Source of the DNA: Thermoanaerobacterium thermosulfurigenes
GTDB taxonomy: Bacteria; Bacillota; Thermoanaerobacteria; Thermoanaerobacterales; Thermoanaerobacteraceae
NCBI RefSeq assembly: GCF_051201035.1
Contig: NZ_JBPODR010000030.1
Coordinates: forward strand, 1-22,365
Direction: 5' to 3'
Length of the DNA stretch: 22,365 nt
A program made the translations under genes and the position numbers. Below the pieces are notes generated by a model. That model was not told the origin of the DNA. It saw only the letters and a program-made list of their open reading frames with translations, and ran no database searches. Shown here in pieces: positions 6,883-15,069 of the stretch (within the stretch, counting starts at the first letter, position 1; every line of letters starts with the position of its first letter).

Positions 6883-9336
6883 ATGGTCTACAACTGGGTA
6901 TCAAAAAAGGCTAAAAATGATAAACTTGTTGATGAAATTGCAAATAAGTTTAATTTAAAAACTTATGTCGCACAGACAATTGTCAATAGAGGATATGATG
7001 ATTTGAAAAAAGTTTATGAATATTTAAACCCAACATTAAACGCGCTTAATAATCCTTATTTATTGGAAGGAATAGAAAAAGCGGTTTCAATCATAAAATA
7101 TCATATCGGATTAAATGACAAAATAGCGATATATGGTGATTACGATGTGGATGGTATAACCAGCACTTCAATTTTATATATTGCATTAAAAAGGCTTGGT
7201 GCAAATGTAGATTTTTACATACCAGATCGCCTCTTGGAAGGTTATGGAATAAACATGGATGCTGTTAAAATATTGTGCGATTCCGGAACAAAGCTTATTA
7301 TAACTGTTGATTGCGGGATAGCGTCATTAAAGGAAGTACAGTATGCACGAAAACTGGGCCTTGATGTTATTATTACAGACCATCATCAAGTTCCGGATAT
7401 ACTGCCAGAAGCTAATTGTATCGTAAATCCACATATTAAAGATTGTGCATATCCATATAGAGAATTAGCAGGTGTTGGAGTTGCTTTTAAGCTTTGTTTG
7501 GCACTATTAGGGGATGAAGCATTGGAATTTCTTGATGTAGTAGCTTTAGGAACGGTAGCAGATATAGTACCGCTTACTGGAGAGAATCGTGTGATAGTAA
7601 AAGAAGGATTAAAGATGATGAGAAATACAAAAAACAAAGGATTAAGGGCTTTGATAAATTCTGCCGGCCTTAATAAAAGAGATATAGATACGTACCATGT
7701 TGGATTCATATTGGCTCCCAGGTTAAATGCTGCAGGAAGATTAGAAAGTGCCGTATTGTGTGTGAATTTGTTAGTAACAGATGATCCTATAGAAGCTGAC
7801 AGAATAGCGGCTTATTTAAATAGCGAGAATGCGAAAAGACAAGAAATAGAGAAAAAGATATTAGAGGAAGCTATTATGCAAGTTGAAAATAATGTGGACT
7901 TAGAAAAAGAAAAGTTTATTGTTCTTTATAGCGAAAATTGGCATCCGGGTGTAATTGGGATAGTTTCTTCAAGGATAACAGAAAGATATCATAGACCCTC
8001 CATTTTAATAAGTGTCAGTGGTGGTTTTGGCAAGGGTTCAGGAAGAAGTATAAAAGGATTTAATATATACGAGGCAATAAAATATGCTGGTGACTGTTTG
8101 ATTAACTTTGGTGGGCATGAAATGGCTGCAGGCTTGACTATAGATAGCAGTCAAATAGATGATTTTAGATTTAAACTCAATGAATATGCTAAGACGAAAT
8201 TAACTGCTTTTGATATGATGCCGATAATCGAGATAGAAACTTCTATTGATGATGTATTGGATTGTGATGGAGCAAATCAAGTAAGTTTGTTAGAGCCTTT
8301 TGGCAGTGGAAATCCTGTGCCAATGTATGCGATTAAAAATTTGGTTGTAAAACAAATTTCTCTCTTTGGAGATAACAAACACATTCGAATAATGGTTGAG
8401 AAAAATGATGTTATGTACAATGTCGTTTTATTCAATAGAGCTTGCGAATTTGATAAGATTAGCACAGGAGCGGTTTTAGATATTGCAGGTTTTGTCAAAG
8501 TAAACGAGTGGAATGGAGAGAAAAAGCTTGAGATAATAGCAAAAGATATTTTAGTGAAAGAGAAAAATGTATTATTTTTCAGAAATTTATACAATACTTT
8601 AATGAGCTTTAACGATGATTTTCAAGGATTAGAAAGCTATAATTTTATTGATATGCGAAATATCGATGATAAAAGATCTTATGTTTTAAAATTGTTTAAA
8701 AGTGATGATAGTACAGCAGTCATAATAAACACCCGATATCATATAAAAGAGCTTATTAATTATCTCAATGCTTGCAACTATTGTAATTTTAAGTTAAGCA
8801 ATAAAATTGTCGATGCAAAGAATGCAGTTTTGTGGTGCATTAATGCTGATGAAATTATGCATTTGCCTTCTAAGTTTAAAAATATAGTTTTTTACGATAT
8901 ACCATTCGATTCAAAAATGTTTTATAATATATTAGCAAACAGCAGAGAAAGTATTGTACACCTTTTGTTTGGAAAGGAAGACTTAAAAAGCAGTTTAAAT
9001 GATATCTACAATATTGTACCCAGAAGGAGTGATTTTGCTAAAATATTTGTAAGCATGAAAGAAAATTCAGATACGTTGATATTAAAAGATCAAATTTACG
9101 ATTATTTTAATTTGAATTCCATAAAGTCAATGATATGTTTAAAAATTCTTAAAGACAATGGATTGATTAATATAGAAGAAAGTGATAATATTTTTGTGTT
9201 AAGGAGAAATTGTGTCGATTCAAAAGTGAATATTAAAGATCACCAGCTATTACAAAAACTGTATATGGCGGAAAAAAGTTTTATAAAATTTGCTTTTCAA
9301 ATATTGAAAAAGAATGTTAAGGAGGAAACAGCATGA
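6883..9336 (+). CDS. recJ: RecJ single-stranded-DNA-specific 5'-3' exonuclease
   Basis: Degrades single-stranded DNA 5' to 3' in recombination and mismatch or base-excision repair; Mn/Mg dependent. The 817 residues carry the DHH phosphoesterase core: YGDYDVDG (DYDVDG at 86-91), VDCG (142-145), DHH (166-168) and NPHIKDCAYPYRELAG. The DHHA1 domain has GKGSGRS and FGGHEMAAG (409-417). An OB-fold region follows (about 440-560), then a poorly conserved ~250-residue C-terminal extension, as in other Firmicute RecJ. Start: GAGGTG (6867-6872) is 10 nt from the ATG at 6883. An out-of-frame ATG at 6878 is better spaced but opens only a 26-codon frame. The stop overlaps the apt start as ATGA (9333-9336), which implies translational coupling. 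Confidence 0.95.
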   Translation: MVYNWVSKKAKNDKLVDEIANKFNLKTYVAQTIVNRGYDDLKKVYEYLNPTLNALNNPYLLEGIEKAVSIIKYHIGLNDKIAIYGDYDVDGITSTSILYIALKRLGANVDFYIPDRLLEGYGINMDAVKILCDSGTKLIITVDCGIASLKEVQYARKLGLDVIITDHHQVPDILPEANCIVNPHIKDCAYPYRELAGVGVAFKLCLALLGDEALEFLDVVALGTVADIVPLTGENRVIVKEGLKMMRNTKNKGLRALINSAGLNKRDIDTYHVGFILAPRLNAAGRLESAVLCVNLLVTDDPIEADRIAAYLNSENAKRQEIEKKILEEAIMQVENNVDLEKEKFIVLYSENWHPGVIGIVSSRITERYHRPSILISVSGGFGKGSGRSIKGFNIYEAIKYAGDCLINFGGHEMAAGLTIDSSQIDDFRFKLNEYAKTKLTAFDMMPIIEIETSIDDVLDCDGANQVSLLEPFGSGNPVPMYAIKNLVVKQISLFGDNKHIRIMVEKNDVMYNVVLFNRACEFDKISTGAVLDIAGFVKVNEWNGEKKLEIIAKDILVKEKNVLFFRNLYNTLMSFNDDFQGLESYNFIDMRNIDDKRSYVLKLFKSDDSTAVIINTRYHIKELINYLNACNYCNFKLSNKIVDAKNAVLWCINADEIMHLPSKFKNIVFYDIPFDSKMFYNILANSRESIVHLLFGKEDLKSSLNDIYNIVPRRSDFAKIFVSMKENSDTLILKDQIYDYFNLNSIKSMICLKILKDNGLINIEESDNIFVLRRNCVDSKVNIKDHQLLQKLYMAEKSFIKFAFQILKKNVKEETA

Positions 9337-9854
9337 CGTTAGAAGATGTTAAATCACTTATAAGGGAGATACCGGATTTTCCGAAAGAAGGAATTGGTTT
9401 TAAAGACATAACACCTGTTTTAAAGGATAAAGATGCGTTTGTGTTTTCAATAGACATGTTAGCTGATGCCGTAAAAGATAGAAATGCTGATTTGATTGCA
9501 GGTCCAGAGGCCAGAGGCTTTTTGTTTGGAGCACCATTGGCATATAAAATGGGATTGGGATTTGTGCCTGTTAGGAAACCTGGGAAGTTACCTGCTGAAA
9601 CAGTCAATTATCAATACGAGCTTGAGTACGGTGTGGATTCATTGGAGATACACAAAGACGCTATTAGCAAAGGGCAGAGAGTTATTATTGTCGATGATTT
9701 ATTGGCAACTGGCGGTACAATATATGCTGCAGCGAAGTTAATTGAAGAATTGGGCGGTATTGTCGATTGTATATTGTTCTTGACAGAATTGACTTTTTTA
9801 AATGGACGTAAAAAGTTAGAAGGTTATGATGTCATTTCATTGATAAAGTTTTAA
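9333..9854 (+). CDS. apt: Adenine phosphoribosyltransferase
   Basis: Purine salvage enzyme: adenine plus PRPP gives AMP and pyrophosphate in the cytoplasm. 173 residues, the normal length. The N-terminus IREIPDFPKEGIGFKDITP is diagnostic, as are AGPEARGFLFGAPLA (56-70) and RKPGKLPAET (81-90). The PRPP loop VIIVDDLLATGGT is at 117-129. The ribosome site AAGGAGG (9319-9325) lies inside the end of recJ, and the start overlaps the recJ stop by 4 nt. relA follows 31 nt later. The recJ-apt-relA order is conserved in Bacillus and clostridia. Confidence 0.97.
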   Translation: MTLEDVKSLIREIPDFPKEGIGFKDITPVLKDKDAFVFSIDMLADAVKDRNADLIAGPEARGFLFGAPLAYKMGLGFVPVRKPGKLPAETVNYQYELEYGVDSLEIHKDAISKGQRVIIVDDLLATGGTIYAAAKLIEELGGIVDCILFLTELTFLNGRKKLEGYDVISLIKF

Positions 9855-9885
9855 AATGTCGGTTTTAAAAAGGTGATCATTAATA

Positions 9886-12042
9886 ATGATTGAAAAAATT
9901 ATTGAGAGAGTAAAAAAATACGATCAATCTGAAGATGATATTAATTTAATATTAAAAGCTTATAATTATGCGTTAAAAGCTCATGAAGGACAATACAGAA
10001 ATTCAGGAGAACCGTATATTGTCCACCCTGTAGAAGTTGCAATGATTCTTGCTGATCTGGAACTTGATGTATCTACTATTGCCAGTGGACTTCTTCATGA
10101 TGTAATAGAAGATACATCTATTTCTTATGAAGATATAAAAAATGAATTTGGGCAGGAAATTGCTGATTTAGTAGACGGCGTGATAAAGCTTGGCATGATA
10201 GAGTACAAATCGAAAGTAGAGCAGCAGGCTGAAAATATGCGAAAAATGCTCATTGCAATGGCTAAAGATATACGAGTTATAATGATAAAGCTCGCTGATC
10301 GCCTTCACAATATGCGTACTCTTAAATTTTTGAGCGAAGAGAAGCAAAAGGAGAAAGCACAAGAAACATTGGAAATATACGCTCCTATTGCCCATAGATT
10401 AGGTATGTCAATGATAAAGTGGGAGCTGGAGGATTTATCATTGAGATACCTTCATCCTGATGAATATTATAGTCTCGTTGAAAAGGTTGCAAAGAAGCGG
10501 AAAGAGAGAGAAGAATCCATAAAAGAACTCATTGAAAAGTTAAAAGAAAAATTGAATGAAATCGGAATAAAAGCTGATGTTGATGGAAGACCTAAACATT
10601 TTTACAGTATTTATAAAAAAATGAAGCAGCAAAACAAGACTTTTGAGCAGATTTATGATTTAATGGCTGTCAGAGTAATTGTCAATACTGTAAAAGATTG
10701 TTATGGGACATTAGGCGTTGTTCATACACTGTGGAAGCCTATGCCTGGCAGATTTAAAGATTATATTGCTATGCCAAAGCCAAATATGTACCAGTCTCTT
10801 CACACTACTGTAATTGGGCCGAAAGGTGAACCATTTGAAATACAAATTCGAACTTGGGACATGCACAGGACAGCAGAATACGGAATTGCAGCTCACTGGA
10901 AGTATAAAGAGGGTAAATCTTACGAAGATGAGTTTGACGCTAAGCTTTCCTGGTTGCGGCAGCTTTTGGAGTGGCAAAGAGAGTTAAAAGATGCTAAGGA
11001 ATTCATGGAGACCTTAAAAATAGATCTGTTTACAGATGAGGTTTACGTTTTTACTCCTAAAGGTGATGTCATAAGTCTACCGGCTGGTTCTACGCCTATT
11101 GACTTTGCATATAGCATTCATACCGAAATAGGTCACAGATTAAATGGCGCTAAAGTAAATGGAAAGATTGTTCCAATAGATTATGAGCTTAAAAATGGTG
11201 ATATAGTTGAGATTCTCACGACAACCAATGCTGACAGAGGTCCCAGCAGAGACTGGCTTCAGATTGTAAAAAGTTCACAAGCTAAAAATAAAATACGGCA
11301 GTGGTTCAAAAAGGAAAAGAGAGAAGAAAATATTGAGCGGGGACAAGAAATATTTTACAGAGAGTTAAAAAGACAAGGGATACAACAATCCCAATTAAAA
11401 AGCGACATAATGGAATCTGTGCTAAAAAAGTTAAATATGCATTCTGAAGAAGATCTATATGCGACAATTGGATTTGGTGGGCTTGCATTAAATCAGATAA
11501 TACCGCGCATAAAAGAAGAGTTAAAGCAAGTAGAAAGTGAGTCCAAAAGGCATATTCCTACCGTATCAGAAACAAAGAAAAAGCAAAAGATTGGTGGAAT
11601 GGGTGTCATTGTAAAAGGCGAAGACAATGTCATGGTTAGATTTTCGAAATGCTGTTCTCCTGTCCCGGGTGATGAAATAGTAGACTATGTTACCAAAGGC
11701 CGTGGAGTTTCAATACACAGAAAGGATTGTCCGAATATAAAAGATTATGTTTACGATAAAAATAGAATTATAGAAGTTGAATGGGATCAGGGCAAAAACA
11801 TTGCGTATCAAGCAGATATTCAAATTATGGCTATTGATAGGTATGGATTACTGACGGATGTTACCAGTATATTAGCTGACATAAAAATCTCTGTAAGAGC
11901 CGTAAATGCACGGACAACAAGGGACAATATTGCGATAATTAATTTGACGTTAGAGATTACATCGAAAGAGCAGCTTGAAAAAATTATGAATAAATTAAAA
12001 GCTCTTGATGGTGTGACTGATGTATACAGAATAAGTGCATGA
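9886..12042 (+). CDS. relA: Bifunctional (p)ppGpp synthetase/hydrolase Rel
   Basis: Stringent-response enzyme that makes (p)ppGpp from GTP/GDP and ATP on starved ribosomes and hydrolyses it otherwise. 718 residues. The hydrolase HD domain is intact: H47, HDVIED at 71-76 and KLADRLHNMR at 135-144. The synthetase domain (about 235-345) includes GRFKDYIAMPKPNMYQSLHT; the RFKD form (289-292) is the bifunctional RXKD type rather than the EXDD of synthetase-only RelA. A TGS domain follows (about 385-446), then a conserved-cysteine region (RFSKCCSPVPGD, HRKDCPN) and a C-terminal ACT domain (about 645-718). Both activities are expected. AAAGGTG upstream is well spaced from the ATG at 9886. The gene sits between apt and dtd. 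Confidence 0.97.
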   Translation: MIEKIIERVKKYDQSEDDINLILKAYNYALKAHEGQYRNSGEPYIVHPVEVAMILADLELDVSTIASGLLHDVIEDTSISYEDIKNEFGQEIADLVDGVIKLGMIEYKSKVEQQAENMRKMLIAMAKDIRVIMIKLADRLHNMRTLKFLSEEKQKEKAQETLEIYAPIAHRLGMSMIKWELEDLSLRYLHPDEYYSLVEKVAKKRKEREESIKELIEKLKEKLNEIGIKADVDGRPKHFYSIYKKMKQQNKTFEQIYDLMAVRVIVNTVKDCYGTLGVVHTLWKPMPGRFKDYIAMPKPNMYQSLHTTVIGPKGEPFEIQIRTWDMHRTAEYGIAAHWKYKEGKSYEDEFDAKLSWLRQLLEWQRELKDAKEFMETLKIDLFTDEVYVFTPKGDVISLPAGSTPIDFAYSIHTEIGHRLNGAKVNGKIVPIDYELKNGDIVEILTTTNADRGPSRDWLQIVKSSQAKNKIRQWFKKEKREENIERGQEIFYRELKRQGIQQSQLKSDIMESVLKKLNMHSEEDLYATIGFGGLALNQIIPRIKEELKQVESESKRHIPTVSETKKKQKIGGMGVIVKGEDNVMVRFSKCCSPVPGDEIVDYVTKGRGVSIHRKDCPNIKDYVYDKNRIIEVEWDQGKNIAYQADIQIMAIDRYGLLTDVTSILADIKISVRAVNARTTRDNIAIINLTLEITSKEQLEKIMNKLKALDGVTDVYRISA

Positions 12043-12085
12043 AATTTAGTCAGGACAAAAAATGCAGCATTGGAGGTATTAAAAC

Positions 12086-12535
12086 ATGAGGGCTGTTGTT
12101 CAAAGAGTTTTGCAAGGAAATGTCACAGTTGAAGACAATATAGTAGGAGAAATTAACAAAGGACTTGTAGTCTTGGTGGGTGTTTCAAATGATGATGGCT
12201 TGGAGGACGTAGAATATATATCCGATAAAATCGCCAATTTGAGGATTTTTGATGACGAAGAAGGTAGGATGAACCTTTCTATCGTTGATGTTAACGGCGA
12301 AATCTTATTAGTGTCACAGTTTACGCTTCTTGGAGATGCAAGAAAAGGTAGAAGACCTAATTATATGAATGCTGCCAAATCAGAAAAAGCACTGTACCTT
12401 TTTGATACATTGTGTAATAAATTGAATGAAACAGGACTTCCTGTTAAAACAGGAAAATTTGGTGCTATGATGCGGGTTTCTTTGATAAATGATGGACCAG
12501 TAACGATACTTTTAGATTCAAAAAGGATTTTTTAA
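12086..12535 (+). CDS. dtd: D-aminoacyl-tRNA deacylase
   Basis: Editing enzyme that frees D-amino acids (and mischarged glycine) from tRNA. 149 residues, the standard length. It starts MRAVVQRVLQGNVTVEDN, has SQFTL at 77-81 with the GDARKGRRPNY segment that follows, and ends with INDGPVT (134-140), the two motifs that line the chiral pocket. TTGGAGGT precedes the ATG at 12086 by a normal distance. relA lies 43 nt upstream, and the metallo-hydrolase gene starts 12 nt after the stop. Coupling of relA and dtd is common in Firmicutes. Confidence 0.96.
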   Translation: MRAVVQRVLQGNVTVEDNIVGEINKGLVVLVGVSNDDGLEDVEYISDKIANLRIFDDEEGRMNLSIVDVNGEILLVSQFTLLGDARKGRRPNYMNAAKSEKALYLFDTLCNKLNETGLPVKTGKFGAMMRVSLINDGPVTILLDSKRIF

Positions 12536-12547
12536 GGTGAGTGCGAT

Positions 12548-13189
12548 ATGAGAAACGATTTAGATATTAAAAAATTTTCAGTAGGGCGTTTTCAAGCTAA
12601 CTGTTATATAGTATCTGCAAAAGGTAGTCATGAATGTATAATGGTAGATGCTGGCGATTTTGTACCTGAAGTGAAAGATTATTTGATAGATAATGATTTT
12701 AGATTGAAGTATATTTTGATAACTCATGGGCATTTTGATCATATTGGGGGTATCGATTACTTTAGAGACAAATTTGGAGCAAAAGTTTGCATTGGTACCG
12801 ATGATGCAGAAATGCTTAAAAACCCGGCGATGAATTTGTCTGAGTTTGGCTTTGGAAAAATCATATCAAAAGATGCTGATATTTTGTTAAGAGATGGTGA
12901 CACTTTATCATTTGGAGAAGGCATTTTTATAACAACTATTCATACCCCTGGACATACACCTGGTGGAGTATGTTACAAAATCGATGATGCCTGTTTTACT
13001 GGAGATACGCTTTTTAAGGAATCTATAGGCAGAACTGACTTTCCAGGTGGTGATTTCAATGAAATCATAAATTCAATAAAAAATAAATTGTTCATGCTAC
13101 CTGATACGACTTTAGTTTTTCCAGGGCATGGTGATATCACCACAATTAAGGACGAAAAGCTTAAAAACCCATTTGTACGCTTTTCATAA
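12548..13189 (+). CDS. Metallo-beta-lactamase-fold hydrolase, glyoxalase II-like
   Basis: 213-residue MBL-fold protein of the hydroxyacylglutathione-hydrolase-like (YcbL/YqgX) group. The metal ligands are all present: THGHFDH (H60, H62, D64, H65), H136 in HTPGHTPGG, D153 in FTGDTLF and H194 in FPGHGD. The N-terminus KKFSVGRFQANCYIV is typical of the group. It lacks the long C-terminal substrate domain of true GloB, so the substrate (a thioester, possibly a bacillithiol or CoA conjugate) cannot be named. AAGGTGAG precedes the ATG at 12548. It is the last gene of the plus-strand block, and its stop overlaps the stop of the opposite gene: TCATAA at 13184-13189 contains both. Confidence 0.9.
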   Translation: MRNDLDIKKFSVGRFQANCYIVSAKGSHECIMVDAGDFVPEVKDYLIDNDFRLKYILITHGHFDHIGGIDYFRDKFGAKVCIGTDDAEMLKNPAMNLSEFGFGKIISKDADILLRDGDTLSFGEGIFITTIHTPGHTPGGVCYKIDDACFTGDTLFKESIGRTDFPGGDFNEIINSIKNKLFMLPDTTLVFPGHGDITTIKDEKLKNPFVRFS

Positions 13190-14161
13190 AATATTATATA
13201 TCTCATCGGAAGTCGGCGGATTTATTTCTATTTTTTTATTGCCATCTATAAGATATTTTCCGCTTTTTGTAATCTTACCGACTATTGTTGCATCGATATT
13301 TTGCTTTTTCAATTCATCTACTATTTTTTTACCATTTGATGACGTAATAATCATCGAGCCACTTGAGATAAGCTTAAATGGATCTAAGTTAAAGTAATCG
13401 CAGATAATTTTAGTCTCATTCCTTACAGGAATTAAATCACTGAAAATTTCAATTCCCATATTTGATGCTTCTGCGATTTCAAAGGCTGCGCCTAATATCC
13501 CGCCTTCGGTAATATCATGCATACAATTTACACCACATTCAGCTGCAATTAAACCTTCTTTTACTACACTTAAATCTGTAATAAAGCTTTTCGCGCTGTC
13601 TAAAACCGATTCAGAAATATGATTTGATAGCTTTTCATAGTAATCGTTGACCACTATGAAGGTTCCTTCAATACCTACTGATTTGGTAACTATTACGTCA
13701 TCATTTAATTTAGCACCGCTTGTTTTAATGAATTTGTCTTTGCTACATACACCGATAGCAGTAGTCGATATTACTGGTTTATTTACGGAAGATGTGACTT
13801 CGCTATGACCGCCAAGAACTTCAATGTTAAGCTCTTTGGCTCCTCTATCTATTTCCTGCACGATTTTGTTCAATGATTCTTCATCAGAACCTATTGGCAG
13901 CAAAATGGTTTCAAGTACGCCTATGGGTTTTGCACCACATGATGCAATGTCATTGCATGAAATAATTACAGATAAGTATCCGCTTAAGTTATTTGAGGCA
14001 GTTATGGGATCTGTAGACAAAACAGCCGCATACTGGCCAAATTCAATAACGCTACAATCTTCTCCTATACCTGCATGTACAGCTACTTCGTTTCGCTTTA
14101 CGCCTAAGTTGGTGTATATGAGTTTTGATAAAATGTCTGTTGGAACTTTTCCTTCTTTCAT
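13184..14161 (-). CDS. AIR synthase-related / HypE-like ATP-binding protein
   Basis: 325-residue protein with the PurM/HypE/SelD fold. GIGEDCSVIEFG at 31-42 resembles the N-terminal nucleotide motif, and STDPIT at 49-54 is the metal/ATP segment. IISCNDIASCGAKPIG, LGGHSEVTSSV and the C-terminal domain phrase HDITEGGILGAAFEIAEASN complete it. It lacks the C-terminal PRxC of real HypE (it ends SDEIYNIL), so it is unlikely to do the thiocyanate chemistry of hydrogenase maturation. PurM, ThiL and SelD signatures also do not fit exactly. Clostridial homologues are annotated only as AIR synthase family or hydrogenase maturation factor, and the reaction is unknown. AAAGGA lies 10-11 nt upstream of the ATG at 14161; a GTG at 14170 is too close to it. 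The gene is divergent from the pyr operon and convergent, with a 6-nt overlap, with the MBL gene. Confidence 0.8.
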   Translation of the reverse strand: MKEGKVPTDILSKLIYTNLGVKRNEVAVHAGIGEDCSVIEFGQYAAVLSTDPITASNNLSGYLSVIISCNDIASCGAKPIGVLETILLPIGSDEESLNKIVQEIDRGAKELNIEVLGGHSEVTSSVNKPVISTTAIGVCSKDKFIKTSGAKLNDDVIVTKSVGIEGTFIVVNDYYEKLSNHISESVLDSAKSFITDLSVVKEGLIAAECGVNCMHDITEGGILGAAFEIAEASNMGIEIFSDLIPVRNETKIICDYFNLDPFKLISSGSMIITSSNGKKIVDELKKQNIDATIVGKITKSGKYLIDGNKKIEINPPTSDEIYNIL

Positions 14162-14197
14162 AGTAAGCACATCCTTTGAAAATTTTTGTATATATCT

Positions 14198-14226
14198 ATA
14201 TTAGCATAAATAATTTTTATGTTCCA
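14198..14226 (-). promoter_or_regulatory. Promoter of the AIR synthase-like gene
   Basis: Read on the minus strand: TGGAAC (14226-14221), 17-bp spacer, TAATAT (14203-14198), with an upstream TG giving an extended -10 (TGCTAATAT). The -35 matches consensus poorly. The position, 37 nt from the ATG, is appropriate. Confidence 0.6.
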
Positions 14227-14261
14227 CATCAAAGATTGCAGTAAAACAATCTAAAAACCTA

Positions 14262-14290
14262 TAGACAAATATAAAATATTGTGATATCAT
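14262..14290 (+). promoter_or_regulatory. Promoter of the pyr operon
   Basis: TAGACA (14262-14267), 17-bp spacer, TATCAT (14285-14290). Each hexamer matches consensus at 5 of 6 positions, and TGA before TATCAT adds an extended -10. Expected start near 14297, about 16 nt before the first PyrR loop. Confidence 0.88.
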
Positions 14291-14312
14291 ATTAGAAAAG
14301 AGATATTATGCA

Positions 14313-14388
14313 TCCTTTAACTGGTCCTGTGAGGCTGGCAAGGAGTTAAAAAAGATGTTGACTTCTTGCTTTATCAAGAAGTTTTTTT
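14313..14388 (+). promoter_or_regulatory. PyrR attenuator 1 (leader of pyrR)
   Basis: Three mutually exclusive RNA stems can be drawn. PyrR-binding anti-antiterminator: TCCTT (14313-14317)/AAGGA (14340-14344) below GGTC (14323-14326)/GGCT (14333-14336), with loop CTGTGA. Antiterminator: GCAAGGAG (14338-14345) with CTTCTTGC (14362-14369), one G-U. Terminator: ACTTCTTG (14361-14368)/CAAGAAGT (14375-14382), then a T run to 14388. UMP-bound PyrR should hold the first stem, which frees the terminator and switches the operon off when pyrimidines are plentiful. The ribosome site of pyrR follows directly. Confidence 0.92.
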
Positions 14389-14403
14389 ATGGAGGTATAA
14401 GAT

Positions 14404-14937
14404 TTGAATTATAAAGCTGAGATAATGGACGAAAAAGCAATTGACAGAGCTTTAATTCGAATTTCACATGAGATTGTAGAAAAGAATAAAGGCATTGAAG
14501 ACATTGTATTAGTTGGCATAATGCGTAGAGGTGTGCCTCTTGCAAATAGACTTGCCAAGTATATTGAACGCATCGAAGGTGTAAGACCTCCTATAGGTTC
14601 ACTGGATATTACTTTATATAGAGATGATTTAACTACGAAATTAGAGCAGCCAATCGTCAAAAAAAAGGACATAGGAGTAAATGTAGTTGGGAAAATTGTT
14701 GTTTTAGTAGATGATGTAATATATACAGGAAGGACTGTAAGAGCTGCTATGGATGCTGTCATAGATTTAGGGAGACCTAAGTCAATACAGTTGGCAGAAC
14801 TCATTGATAGAGGACACAGGGAACTTCCCATACGACCTGATTATGTCGGAAAAAATGTGCCTACATCAAAGAGCGAAATTGTAAGTGTCATGCTTGAGGA
14901 AATTGATAATGCAAATAAAGTTGTAATAATAGAATAA
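14404..14937 (+). CDS. pyrR: PyrR, pyr operon attenuation regulator / uracil phosphoribosyltransferase
   Basis: RNA-binding regulator that, with UMP, grips the leader loops and causes termination; it also has some uracil phosphoribosyltransferase activity. 177 residues, the normal size. RALIRISHEIVEKNKG (15-30) and GIMRRGVPLANRLA (38-51) are typical, and the PRPP loop is VVLVDDVIYTGRTV at 99-112. The start is a TTG at 14404, 7 nt after GGAGGT (14391-14396); no ATG with comparable spacing is in frame, and the next in-frame ATG (codon 8) would remove conserved residues. It is the first gene of its own regulated operon, with a second PyrR-type leader right after it. Confidence 0.96.
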   Translation: MNYKAEIMDEKAIDRALIRISHEIVEKNKGIEDIVLVGIMRRGVPLANRLAKYIERIEGVRPPIGSLDITLYRDDLTTKLEQPIVKKKDIGVNVVGKIVVLVDDVIYTGRTVRAAMDAVIDLGRPKSIQLAELIDRGHRELPIRPDYVGKNVPTSKSEIVSVMLEEIDNANKVVIIE

Positions 14938-14940
14938 CAA

Positions 14941-15015
14941 CCTTTAAATTAGTCCAGCGAGACTGATAAGGGAGAATTGCGATTCTCCCACTTTAGACAG
15001 AAAGGGATATTTTTT
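14941..15015 (+). promoter_or_regulatory. PyrR attenuator 2 (between pyrR and pyrB)
   Basis: It aligns base by base with attenuator 1. The PyrR loop is CCTT (14941-14944)/AAGG (14968-14971) below AGTC (14951-14954)/GACT (14961-14964), loop CAGCGA. Antiterminator: perfect 8-bp GGGAGAAT (14970-14977)/ATTCTCCC (14982-14989) with a TGCG tetraloop; it shares GG with the PyrR loop and TCCC with the terminator. Terminator: TCCC (14986-14989) plus TTT (14992-14994) pair with AAAGGGA (15001-15007), followed by six T at 15010-15015. The terminator stem is the weakest part because of a 2-nt bulge. Confidence 0.85.
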
Positions 15016-15069
15016 ATGGTTATTTTAGAATTCATAACATTCAAAAAATATTCAAAAATCTTATATTTA

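Noticed and set aside
13184..14161. hypE or purM / thiL
   Set aside because: The fold is similar, but the HypE C-terminal PRxC is absent and the PurM and ThiL signatures are not complete.
14297..14400. T-box or metabolite riboswitch before pyrR
   Set aside because: No T-box core or tRNA-like specifier is visible. The bases fit the PyrR loop, and the downstream gene and the repeat of the same loop before pyrB confirm this.
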